DNA from: Haloarcula sp. CBA1127
Lineage (GTDB): Archaea; Halobacteriota; Halobacteria; Halobacteriales; Haloarculaceae
DNA length: 64,000 bases
Reading direction: 5' to 3'
Assembly: GCF_001485575.1 (NCBI RefSeq)
Contig: NZ_BCNB01000006.1
Coordinates: forward strand, 558,001 to 622,000
Under the pieces are notes generated by a model. It did no database searches. It saw only the letters and a list, made by a program, of their open reading frames with translations, and was not told the origin of the DNA. How positions within the stretch are numbered: the stretch's first letter is position 1; the number at the start of each line of letters is the position of its first letter. Shown piece by piece: positions 17,706 through 24,871 of this stretch. The translations under genes were made by a program, and so were the position numbers.

Positions 17706-18416
17706 ATGGCCGGGCCAGACCGTCGGTCGTCGGACGGAGACGAAACCGAGGGACCGGGAGGGATGATGTACGTGGCCGATATCGTCAGTAGCGCCGGCTC
17801 AGTCCTGCTCGTCGGGGTGTTGCTGTTCGCAGTCAGCGGTGTGTGGCCTCCGCTCGTCGCTATCGAAAGCCCGAGCATGGACCCCCATATCAAAGAAGGC
17901 GACCTCGTGTTCGTGATGGAAGAAGAGCGGTTCTCCGGCCCGGACGATCACGGGGGCGTCGTCACCGCAGCGAACGACGATAGCTATCGGACGTTCCAGC
18001 GTCCAGGCGACGTTATCGTATACGAACCCGACGGTAACAGTCGGCAAACGCCGATCATCCACCGAGCGATGTTGTGGGTCGAGGAAGATGAGAACTGGTA
18101 CAACCGCGCGAACAAGGACTACATCGGTAGTGCGGACAGCTGTGACGACCTCAGCTCCTGTCCGGCCGACCACGCCGGCTTCATCACCAAGGGCGACAAC
18201 AACGGTCGGTACGACCAGGTCGGCTCCAGCCCCATCAGCGAACCAGTTAAGCCCGGGTGGGTCGTCGGAACTGCGGAGATACGGGTTCCGTTGCTGGGCC
18301 AGGTTCGACTCCAGTGGAACAAAGCCGGAGCGACTGATGTAGTAACGGACGAGGCGGGGCCGACGGTGACGAACGAGACAGGACCCACAGCGGTGAACGG
18401 AACCGCGGCCGGGTAG
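17706..18416 (+). CDS. Signal peptidase I, Sec11-like (second of a tandem pair)
   Basis: Also 236 aa, from the ATG at 17706 (MAGPDRRSSDGDE); a longer frame reaching into the previous gene is not credible. It keeps the catalytic serine (ESPSMDPHI), histidine (PIIHRAM) and aspartate (TKGDNNGRYDQ) and the insert ANKDYIGSADSCDDLSSCPA shared with its neighbour. The two genes have exactly equal length and align along their whole span, so they are a tandem duplication that has diverged. The C-terminal tail is Thr/Asn-rich (TVTNETGPTAVNGTAAG). Confidence 0.87.
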   Translation: MAGPDRRSSDGDETEGPGGMMYVADIVSSAGSVLLVGVLLFAVSGVWPPLVAIESPSMDPHIKEGDLVFVMEEERFSGPDDHGGVVTAANDDSYRTFQRPGDVIVYEPDGNSRQTPIIHRAMLWVEEDENWYNRANKDYIGSADSCDDLSSCPADHAGFITKGDNNGRYDQVGSSPISEPVKPGWVVGTAEIRVPLLGQVRLQWNKAGATDVVTDEAGPTVTNETGPTAVNGTAAG

Positions 18417-18486
18417 CCGTATCACTCGAAGGGGACTGTTTCATCTGGAACGAGAGTGACTATCGGGCGCTAGTGCAACTCGAAGA

Positions 18487-20061
18487 TCAGTTGTCGAACC
18501 GGGCCTGAACGAACGGCTGGACGTCGTCGATATCGCCGAGTCTCGAATCCGACAGGAGCACCGCTTCCGTCTCTTCGGTTGGAACTGACAGCGAGATTTC
18601 TTTCGTCCGGCCGTAACGGCCCTTCGAGACGACGACAGCGTTGACGATGCCGAGCATATCCAGTTCGGAGATGAGGTCGGTGACGCGACGCTGTGTCAGG
18701 ATATCGGCGTCAATCTCCTCACAGAGGTTCTTGTAGATGTTGAACACCTCGCCGGTGTTGATGTTGTGAACACCGTTCTTTTCGAGGAGGATGATAGCGA
18801 AGAGGACAATTTTCGACTGTGTGGGGAGCGTCCGGACGACCTCGACGACGCGGTCGAGTTCGATTTTCTCCTGGGCCTGCCGGACGTGATCTTCGAGGAC
18901 GTTGTCCGTCTGGTCCCGTTCAGCAAGTTCGCCGGCCGTCCGAAGGAGATCAAGCGCGCGGCGCGCGTCGCCGTGTTCCTGTGCGGCGAAGGCCGCACAC
19001 AGCGGGATCACATCCTCGGTGAGCGCGTCGCCTTTGAACGCCACGTCCGAGCGTGCCTGCAAGATGTCCCGGAGCTGGTTCGCGTCGTAGGGCGGGAAGA
19101 CGATTTCCTCTTCGCCGAGACTTGACTTGACCCGAGGGTCGAGGAAGTCGGTGAACTTCAGATCGTTCGAGATGCCCATGATCGAGACGCGGGAGTTCTC
19201 CAGTTCGGAGTTCATCCGGGAGAGGTTGTACAGGGTGTCGTCGCCGCTTTTCTCGACAAGCTTGTCGATCTCGTCGAGCATGATGACGACCACACGCTCG
19301 TGGTAGTCGACAGCGTCGAAAAAGGAGCTGTAGACCCGGTCCGTTGGCCACCCCGTCATCGGTACTTCTTCAAACTCGGACTTGTCGGCTTCCAGCGAAC
19401 TGATTTCGGCTTCGATGTCGTCGAGGGAATCGAACGCCGTCTCTTCGAGTGCAGCCGCATTCTCGCGTGCGCGCGACAGGGCATCCTCGAGTTCTGCGAT
19501 GCGGTCGTCGATGAGCTGGGCGTTCTTGTCGATGAACTTGTTCGCGAGCTGTGCCAGCACGCGGTACTGGGTATCGGTCACCTCGCAGTTGATATACTCG
19601 ACCTCACAGGGGACCTCGTACTTCTGTGAAGTCGTTTCGAGTTCCTCGCTGACGAACTTCGCGGATGCGGTTTTCCCCGTTCCCGTCTTGCCATAGATGA
19701 GGATGTTCGACGGTGTATCGCCGCGCAAGGCAGTGACGAGAATCGTCGCCATGTTGTTGATCTGCTCCTCGCGGTGGGGGAGTTTGTGCGGCGTGTAGGA
19801 GGGCCGGAGGACCTCCTTGTTCTCGAAAATGGGTTCCCCTTCGAGAAGGTCGTCGAACAGGCCACGGGACGCCTCGTCTGAGGGGTCGTCGGATCCGGCA
19901 TCGAGATTATCGAGAATAACGTCGTCGAGATCGGACGGCCCGGTCGATGTCCCGGGGTCTGTTTCGACGTCGAACTGCCCGTCAGACCCGTCGGCATCAT
20001 TCGACGTCTCTGTCGTCGACGGATCGGATGCCGGGGCCGGGTTGTTGCTTTCGTCAGTCAT
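18487..20061 (-). CDS. orc1: Orc1/Cdc6 origin-recognition initiator
   Basis: A 524-aa AAA+ initiator that binds ORB repeats and loads MCM. After an acidic disordered N-terminus (about 75 residues), Walker A is YGKTGTGKTASAKF, Walker B VVIMLDEIDKLVEKSGDD, sensor 1 MGISNDLKFTDFLDPR, and sensor 2 the HGDARRALDLLRTAG segment. A coiled-coil insert of about 50 residues sits inside the ATPase domain. The C-terminal winged helix covers about 430-500. Its own leader contains an ORB, suggesting autoregulation, and the origin lies immediately upstream, as is usual for haloarchaeal oriC1 (cdc6A). Confidence 0.94.
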   Translation of the reverse strand: MTDESNNPAPASDPSTTETSNDADGSDGQFDVETDPGTSTGPSDLDDVILDNLDAGSDDPSDEASRGLFDDLLEGEPIFENKEVLRPSYTPHKLPHREEQINNMATILVTALRGDTPSNILIYGKTGTGKTASAKFVSEELETTSQKYEVPCEVEYINCEVTDTQYRVLAQLANKFIDKNAQLIDDRIAELEDALSRARENAAALEETAFDSLDDIEAEISSLEADKSEFEEVPMTGWPTDRVYSSFFDAVDYHERVVVIMLDEIDKLVEKSGDDTLYNLSRMNSELENSRVSIMGISNDLKFTDFLDPRVKSSLGEEEIVFPPYDANQLRDILQARSDVAFKGDALTEDVIPLCAAFAAQEHGDARRALDLLRTAGELAERDQTDNVLEDHVRQAQEKIELDRVVEVVRTLPTQSKIVLFAIILLEKNGVHNINTGEVFNIYKNLCEEIDADILTQRRVTDLISELDMLGIVNAVVVSKGRYGRTKEISLSVPTEETEAVLLSDSRLGDIDDVQPFVQARFDN

Positions 20062-20073
20062 AGTCGATCAAGA

Positions 20074-20098
20074 GGGTCCCCCTTCGTTTCGTGTGGAG
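20074..20098 (-). promoter_or_regulatory. ORB in the orc1 leader
   Basis: Read on the minus strand: CTCCACACGAAAC followed by GAAGGGGGACCC. It keeps the palindromic half and the G-run of the origin ORBs but the left arm is weaker. It lies between the predicted orc1 promoter (about 20217) and the orc1 start codon (20061), so bound Orc1 would sit in its own 5' leader. Confidence 0.7.
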
Positions 20099-20210
20099 AG
20101 AGTTGGAGACACCGGAACAGAGGGAGCGAGGAGTGCGTCAGTGCCGTCGTTAGTGAGCATCAGCGCTCTCCGGTGCGTCCAGTTGAACCACATGAACCGT
20201 ACCGTGAGTC

Positions 20211-20224
20211 GATATTAAATATTT
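20211..20224 (-). promoter_or_regulatory. TATA box for orc1
   Basis: GATATTAAATATTT is the strongest TATA-like sequence upstream of orc1. It predicts a transcript start near 20190 and a leader of roughly 125 nt containing an ORB, which is unusual for haloarchaea where most mRNAs are leaderless. Confidence 0.45.
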
Positions 20225-20463
20225 CGGTACACCACCCATGAAAGATATATGTTGTTATATTGATTGTTTCTGTCGGGTGGGTACTGTTGTCGTAAAGAGG
20301 ACTATAGCTTCAGTCTCGCTGGGGACGGTGAACATGGTACGGCGGGGTAGTGAATGGGGGGCGAAAGGGGGCCATGAGGAGGGTCCAGGAGCTGGTACGC
20401 TGTGTGAACACGAGTGGTGGTATCACGGAGGGACTGCAGGACAAAGTGACCGTAACGGGCCAA

Positions 20464-20492
20464 CCCCCCCACCCCTTTGTTTCCGGTGGAAC
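20464..20492 (-). promoter_or_regulatory. Left origin recognition box (ORB)
   Basis: Read on the minus strand: GTTCCACCGGAAAC, then AAAGGGGTGGGGGG. The palindromic core and the long G-run are both complete. Inverted relative to the right ORB, 248 bp away. Confidence 0.88.
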
Positions 20493-20519
20493 GGGAAACA
20501 GGCCCGGGGGAGGGGGTGG

Positions 20520-20640
20520 GGGTGGCCGATAATGTTCTCTAGTAAGGGGAAAGATTTAATATGGTATCCTATAAATCAAACCCGCACTAGATAAAACAAA
20601 TAGCTAGTAGGGGATAGTGTACGGTTTTCTAGTGTCTAGG
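20520..20640. other. AT-rich duplex-unwinding zone of the origin
   Basis: The only long AT-rich stretch between the two main ORBs, with runs such as AAAGATTTAATATGG, CCTATAAATCAAA and several CTAGT words. Its position between inverted ORBs fits a duplex unwinding element. Confidence 0.65.
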
Positions 20641-20740
20641 CCACTCTAGCTAGCGAAGTCACGAGTCGCACCGATCTGAACAACTGGTGCGCTCCCGATT
20701 CGACCGGCAATTCTCCCACCCCACCCCAGGGGTATGTGGC

Positions 20741-20768
20741 GTTCCACCTGAAACGAAGGGGTGGGGGG
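20741..20768 (+). promoter_or_regulatory. Right origin recognition box (ORB)
   Basis: GTTCCACCTGAAAC followed by GAAGGGGTGGGGGG. It differs from the left ORB at one core position and one spacer position. The identical 14-bp core occurs again inside polB at 16501-16514. Confidence 0.88.
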
Positions 20769-21001
20769 CTAGGATGGTACACCCCAATCCGAATCGTCTG
20801 GTTTCGGATGATCAGACTCCACCCGAACAGCTCCCGGCCAACCGTACCACATCCGTAGCAACGCCACACGTTGGTCTGTACCATGATATGCCCTCTCGTG
20901 TCAAAAAGGAAACTCATGTCTGACGTAGGCTTAAGTGAATTCGCCTATCTTTTACGGGCAGAGCCGCCATACCGGACGACTCCGGGCGGCGGGAGGATAG
21001 G

Positions 21002-21643
21002 ATGGGATTGTTAACAAACCTCAAAGATAGCATCTCACGCGCGGCATCGACGCTGTTCTCCGAAGAGGATCCGAAGCGAATCGGTATCTACGGCCCGCCG
21101 AACGCCGGCAAGACGACGCTGGCAAACCGCATCGCACGGGACTGGACTGGCGACGCCGTCGGTCCAGAGAGTCACGTTCCACACGAGACTCGTCGTGCGC
21201 GCCGAAAGGAGAACGTCGAGATCGAACGCGACGGGAAGAAAGTGACAATCGACATCGTCGACACGCCGGGCGTGACGACGAAGGTCGACTACACCGAGTT
21301 CCTCGAACACGACATGGAGAAAGACGACGCCGTCCGTCGCTCCCGCGAAGCGACCGAGGGCGTCGCCGAAGCGATGCACTGGCTCCGCGAGGACGTCGAC
21401 GGTGTCATCTACGTGCTGGACTCCGCGACCGATCCGTTCACGCAGGTCAACACCATGCTCATCGGAATCATCGAGAGTCAGGACCTTCCGGTGTTGATCC
21501 TCGCGAACAAGATCGATCTGGAGGAGTCTTCGGTTCAACGCATTCGAAACGCCTACCCCCAGCACGAGACGATTCCGCTGTCGGCGCTCGAGGGCGACAA
21601 CATGGACGAAGTCTACGACAAAATCGCGGAGTACTTCGGGTGA
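21002..21643 (+). CDS. oapA: Era-like small GTPase, origin-associated (OapA/ArvA)
   Basis: A 213-aa GTPase. G motifs: GPPNAGKTTLANR (P-loop), VDTPGVTTKVDY (G3), LILANKIDLEES (G4) and SALEGDN (G5). It is the first gene of the conserved oapABC operon next to haloarchaeal oriC1. In Haloferax the same GTPase, called ArvA, was reported to drive extracellular vesicle formation, so a membrane-remodelling role is more likely than a replication role. A GGGAGG sequence lies 5 nt before the ATG, a clear Shine-Dalgarno site, unusual here. Confidence 0.9.
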   Translation: MGLLTNLKDSISRAASTLFSEEDPKRIGIYGPPNAGKTTLANRIARDWTGDAVGPESHVPHETRRARRKENVEIERDGKKVTIDIVDTPGVTTKVDYTEFLEHDMEKDDAVRRSREATEGVAEAMHWLREDVDGVIYVLDSATDPFTQVNTMLIGIIESQDLPVLILANKIDLEESSVQRIRNAYPQHETIPLSALEGDNMDEVYDKIAEYFG

Positions 21644-21647
21644 TATA

Positions 21648-22031
21648 ATGGCAGAAGTCAAAGACCCAGACGACGGCGTCCAGATCGACCTCATCAGCGG
21701 CGAACGTATGGCCGGGCTGGCCTCGATGGAGAAGATCCGAATGATTCTCGACGGGGTCCGTGACGGCAACATCGTCATCCTCGAAGAGGGACTCTCCCCG
21801 GACGAGGAGTCCCGCCTGATCGAAGTGACGATGACCGAAATCAGCCCCGACGAATTCAACGGCATCGAAATCGAGACCTACCCCAAGTCCGAGGCTGCCG
21901 ACGCTAGCATCCTCGACCGGCTGATGGGCAAGCAGTCGACCCAGAAGCTGACGGTCATCGGGCCGGCGAACCAGATAGAGACGCTCCACAAGGACGAAAC
22001 GCTCATCAGCGCCCTCGTCTCCCGGAAATAA
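21648..22031 (+). CDS. oapB: OapB/ArvB family protein (DUF2073)
   Basis: A 127-aa protein that matches the haloarchaeal OapB/ArvB (DUF2073) family: short, acidic, with GVQIDLISGERMAGL near the N-terminus and SPDEDFNGIEIETYP-like strands in the middle. No catalytic motif is visible. It starts 4 nt after oapA and its stop overlaps the oapC start by one base (TAATG), so the three genes are one operon. A role with the GTPase in vesicle formation is known for the Haloferax counterpart by association; mechanism unknown. Confidence 0.85.
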   Translation: MAEVKDPDDGVQIDLISGERMAGLASMEKIRMILDGVRDGNIVILEEGLSPDEESRLIEVTMTEISPDEFNGIEIETYPKSEAADASILDRLMGKQSTQKLTVIGPANQIETLHKDETLISALVSRK

Positions 22032-22717
22032 TGCCCCACCAGTGTACGGACTGTGGCCGTGGCTTCGACGACGGGTCGAAGGAGATGCTCTCGGGCTGTC
22101 CCAACTGCGGCGGGAACAAGTTCCAGTACCAGCCCGAAGGGGCCGACATCTCTGAGGCCCCGGATGCGGAGCCACCGGAACCACCGGGACCTGACAGCAC
22201 TGTCGCCCGCACCGTCGGCAAGACCGCCGCCTCGGTGCGCGACTTCGTCAGTGGCTCCACTACGGACGGGGACCGTCCTGCCGAGCAGTCCCATCTCGAC
22301 GCCGACCGGTCGGCTGATGCACAGCCGAGTGACCCATCCCACACGTCCGGCTCGCCGTCGACCGAACCCGACCGCACGTCTGCGACTGAGGATTCAGCCC
22401 AGGCCAGTGCTCGCGGTGATATTGTCGAACCGGACGAACTCCCATCCGACGCGCCGTCTGCGTCCGAATCAGAACACCAGTTCCGCCCTGTCGGTGCAGA
22501 CCCCGACCCACCGGCGGAACCAGACCGCGAGGACCGCCCCGATCTTGAGGAACTGCGCGCGGAACTCAACGACCAGTTCGAGTCGATCAAGGTACTGGAA
22601 CCCGGCCAGTACGAACTGAACCTGATGGAACTGTACGACCGCGAGGAATACATCATCGCGCTGCAGGAAGACGGGCACTACTCTATTCAGGTCCCGGAAA
22701 CTATTCGCTCCGACTGA
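22031..22717 (+). CDS. oapC: OapC/ArvC zinc-ribbon protein
   Basis: A 228-aa protein. The N-terminal zinc ribbon has HQCTDCGRGFDDG and SGCPNCGGNKFQYQ. A long acidic Ser/Asp/Pro linker (about residues 40-170) leads to a conserved C-terminal domain (LEELRAELNDQFESIKVLEP ... YDREEYIIALQEDGHYSI). This matches the OapC/ArvC family that always follows OapB. Start overlaps oapB by one base. Likely partner of the GTPase module; biochemical role unknown. Confidence 0.87.
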   Translation: MPHQCTDCGRGFDDGSKEMLSGCPNCGGNKFQYQPEGADISEAPDAEPPEPPGPDSTVARTVGKTAASVRDFVSGSTTDGDRPAEQSHLDADRSADAQPSDPSHTSGSPSTEPDRTSATEDSAQASARGDIVEPDELPSDAPSASESEHQFRPVGADPDPPAEPDREDRPDLEELRAELNDQFESIKVLEPGQYELNLMELYDREEYIIALQEDGHYSIQVPETIRSD

Positions 22718-22814
22718 TTGCCACGGTTTTCTCGGCGCTTTTCCTGATTCCCCAATCCCGGATTACCCCGTAGAACCGCTGCATACAGCATTACGTATCA
22801 ATGCGGGCACAACC

Positions 22815-22826
22815 ATTATATAATAT
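22815..22826 (+). promoter_or_regulatory. TATA box of the 41-aa protein gene
   Basis: ATTATATAATAT is a near-ideal archaeal TATA element about 30 nt before the ATG at 22851. Confidence 0.6.
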
Positions 22827-22850
22827 GCCGTGGATGCTTCGGATAACGCC

Positions 22851-22976
22851 ATGAGCCACCGAGAACTCTCGACATCGGAGTCACACCTCGAAGAGTGGGC
22901 GTCACTCCTCGGTGCTGATATCGACGACGATGGGCGCGACAGCGATTTGCTTGACGACCAGGACGAACCCGCGTAA
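22851..22976 (+). CDS. Small acidic protein, 41 aa
   Basis: The frame begins MSHRELSTSESHLEEWASLL and continues with an Asp-rich tail (ADIDDDGRDSDLLDDQDEPA). Composition is typically haloarchaeal and the strong TATA box at 22815-22826 has the right spacing for a leaderless mRNA. No domain is recognised. It lies between oapC and the convergent mdh gene, with its own promoter, so it is probably a separate unit. Confidence 0.5.
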   Translation: MSHRELSTSESHLEEWASLLGADIDDDGRDSDLLDDQDEPA

Positions 22977-23052
22977 CGTCGTGGTTCGTCGGGGAGTGCA
23001 ACTCGCAGTTACAGCTACGTCTCTCACGCCGATAGTGGAGCGAAAAGATAGC

Positions 23053-23100
23053 TCGGGACGGATGCCGTCCCGAAACCCGACAGTCGCGATCGGTGTCGGG
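23053..23100 (-). terminator. Double hairpin terminator of mdh
   Basis: Right after the mdh stop (minus strand) lie CCCGACA/TGTCGGG (23076-23082 with 23094-23100), then a perfect 9-bp stem TCGGGACGG/CCGTCCCGA with a 3-nt loop (23053-23073), then TATCTTTTCG. Two stems and a T-rich tail fit a terminator. Confidence 0.55.
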
Positions 23101-24015
23101 TTACGCGATTTTGTCGTACTGGTCGGAGAGCTTCTCGGCGGCGTCGGCCATCAGGTCCTGCTCGTAGTCGTCGAGATCCCACTCGACAATCTCTTCGACG
23201 CCGTTGCTCCCGAGACGGACCGGGACACCGAAGGCAGTATCCTCGTGCCCGAACTCGCCCTCTAGCTTGACCGAGGCCGGCAGCACTTCACCGGTGTCGT
23301 GGAGGATGGCTTCGACCATGTGTGCGACGCCGCGGGCTGGCCCCCACTCGGTCGCGCCCTTGCGCTCGATGACGTCCATCGCCGATTCCTGCAGGTCGCC
23401 GAGCAGCTGCTCTTTCTCGTCGCCGCTGAACTCGGGGTCGGTCCCGTCGACGCGGACCTTTGAGAACACGGGAACCTGTGCATCGCCGTGTTCACCGAGG
23501 ATCGTTCCTTCGACGTTCTGGACCGGCGCGTCGAACTCCTCGCTCAGGACGTAGCGGAACCGCGCGGAGTCCAGCCGGCCGCCGAAGCCGATGACCTGCT
23601 CGCGCGAGCGGTCGCCGGCCTCGTAGAGGTGGCGGTTGAGGAGGTCGACGGGGTTCGAGGTGGTCAGCGAGATGTAGTCGTCGTTGTGTTCGTCCAGTGA
23701 GGACTGGATGTCCTCCATGATGGGCGCGTTGTCGCCCGCGAGGTCGATCCGGGTCTGGCCGGGCTGGCGAGGAATCCCGGCCGTGATGACCACCACGTCC
23801 GAGCCAGCGGTATCCTCGTAGCCGCCCTGGCGGACGCGCGTGTTCGAATCGTAGGCGATGCCGTGGTTCGTGTCAGCGGCCTGCCCGACCGTGTCGTCTT
23901 CCTTGTCCGGGATGTCCACGAAGACGACCTCGTCAGCGATGTCACGGAGCGCGATGTTGTACCCTGCGGCTGCGCCGACCGTTCCGGCTGCGCCGACTAC
24001 GCTTACCTTTGTCAT
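23101..24015 (-). CDS. mdh: Malate dehydrogenase (LDH-like)
   Basis: A 304-aa NAD-dependent enzyme interconverting malate and oxaloacetate in the TCA cycle. The Rossmann motif is [13 protein letters not shown]; the substrate loop [17 protein letters not shown] carries the arginine that selects malate over lactate; the catalytic histidine is in [13 protein letters not shown]. From memory the protein matches the crystallised Haloarcula marismortui halophilic MalDH at nearly every residue, which is my main genus evidence. Start at the ATG at 24015. Divergent from the zinc-ribbon gene at 24143. Confidence 0.96.
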   Translation of the reverse strand: MTKVSVVGAAGTVGAAAGYNIALRDIADEVVFVDIPDKEDDTVGQAADTNHGIAYDSNTRVRQGGYEDTAGSDVVVITAGIPRQPGQTRIDLAGDNAPIMEDIQSSLDEHNDDYISLTTSNPVDLLNRHLYEAGDRSREQVIGFGGRLDSARFRYVLSEEFDAPVQNVEGTILGEHGDAQVPVFSKVRVDGTDPEFSGDEKEQLLGDLQESAMDVIERKGATEWGPARGVAHMVEAILHDTGEVLPASVKLEGEFGHEDTAFGVPVRLGSNGVEEIVEWDLDDYEQDLMADAAEKLSDQYDKIA

Positions 24016-24142
24016 ACCATTCGAAATGGCTCGGGCGCGAACGTTAAACGTGTCGAAACCCCGATTCCGCCGCGCATCGTTCAGGCAGTATCGACGTCTC
24101 GCACCCGTAAACTGTTTTCAGCCCCGTGGCGTTGTGACACGT

Positions 24143-24871
24143 ATGAGCGACTTCGACAAGGAAGCCGAACGCGAGAAACTCCGCGAGAAGTTCGAAAAAG
24201 AGGAGGACAACCGGGCGGCGACCGAGCAAATGAGCGAACTCCTGTTGAAGGGCGCGACGATGACGAACGCCCACTGCAGCGAGTGTGGCGACCCCATCTT
24301 CCGCTACGACGGCCAGGAGTTCTGCCCGACCTGCCAGAAGCCGGTCGCTCGCGACACGCAGGAAAACGGCGCTGATCCGTCGGCTACCGACGAACAGGGG
24401 GGCCAGGCCGACGACGGTGACCAGATCGAGGTTGCCGACCCCAGCGACGAGGCCCGCGTCCAGTTCGGTGATGGTGACGAGGCGGCTGCGAGTGCGCCGG
24501 ACACGACGGACGACTCGACCGCTCCACCTGAAGCGGGGGGTGCTCAGTCGACTCGGCAGTCCGACCACTCGGAGCCAGCGCCACAGACTGCTCGAACAGG
24601 GACTTCGTCGGAGCCTAGCGGACGAACTGCCAACGACCAGCCGCGTGGGACAGCGTCACAGAACCCCCCTGTTTCCGCTCGACAGACCCAGTCGACCGAT
24701 AGTCACACAGACGATATCGCGGCGAACATGGATGCGGCGTCGGCGTCATTGGCCGAAACCGCCCGTCGCTTCGCCGAGCGCGCGGCCGCGACCGAGAACC
24801 CACGCGAGGCTCGCGAACATCTGCAGGCGGCCCGAGAAGCAGCGGAAGCGCTGGATGCAGCGCGGTTCTAG
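24143..24871 (+). CDS. Sjogren/scleroderma autoantigen-1 (p27) family zinc-ribbon protein
   Basis: A 242-aa protein from the ATG at 24143 (MSDFDKEAEREKL). The N-terminal helix and zinc ribbon (MTNAHCSECGDPIFRYDGQ, then FCPTCQKP) match the autoantigen p27 family, widespread in archaea and of unknown function. A long disordered Gln/Ser/Thr/Asp linker (about 75-190) leads to a C-terminal helical segment (DAASASLAETARRFAERAAA). The linker codons hold two ORB-like motifs. It overlaps the convergent hef stop by 4 bp. Confidence 0.8.
   Translation: MSDFDKEAEREKLREKFEKEEDNRAATEQMSELLLKGATMTNAHCSECGDPIFRYDGQEFCPTCQKPVARDTQENGADPSATDEQGGQADDGDQIEVADPSDEARVQFGDGDEAAASAPDTTDDSTAPPEAGGAQSTRQSDHSEPAPQTARTGTSSEPSGRTANDQPRGTASQNPPVSARQTQSTDSHTDDIAANMDAASASLAETARRFAERAAATENPREAREHLQAAREAAEALDAARF
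24521..24683. repeat. ORB-like motif pair in the p27-family gene
   Basis: GCTCCACCTGAAGC followed by six G (24521-24540) differs from the ORB core at two symmetric positions and keeps the palindrome. The second, weaker one is CCCCCCT then GTTTCCGCTCGAC (24665-24683). Here the G-runs face inward, unlike the other pairs. Confidence 0.35.

Larger units (their letters stand above)
20062..21001. other. oriC1: Chromosomal replication origin (oriC1 type)
   Basis: A 940-bp gene-free region between orc1 and oapA. It holds two full ORBs in inverted orientation (20464-20492 and 20741-20768) with G-runs pointing outward, an AT-rich stretch between them, a third ORB next to orc1, and G-rich strings (20341-20385 and 20500-20530). 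This is the standard haloarchaeal origin layout next to the initiator gene. Two open frames across it (20238-20594 plus; 20636-20917 minus) read through the ORBs and are not genes. Confidence 0.9.

Noticed and set aside
20238-20917. Open frames of 118 and 93 codons inside the origin
   Set aside because: They translate through the ORBs and G-runs; composition is not protein-like.
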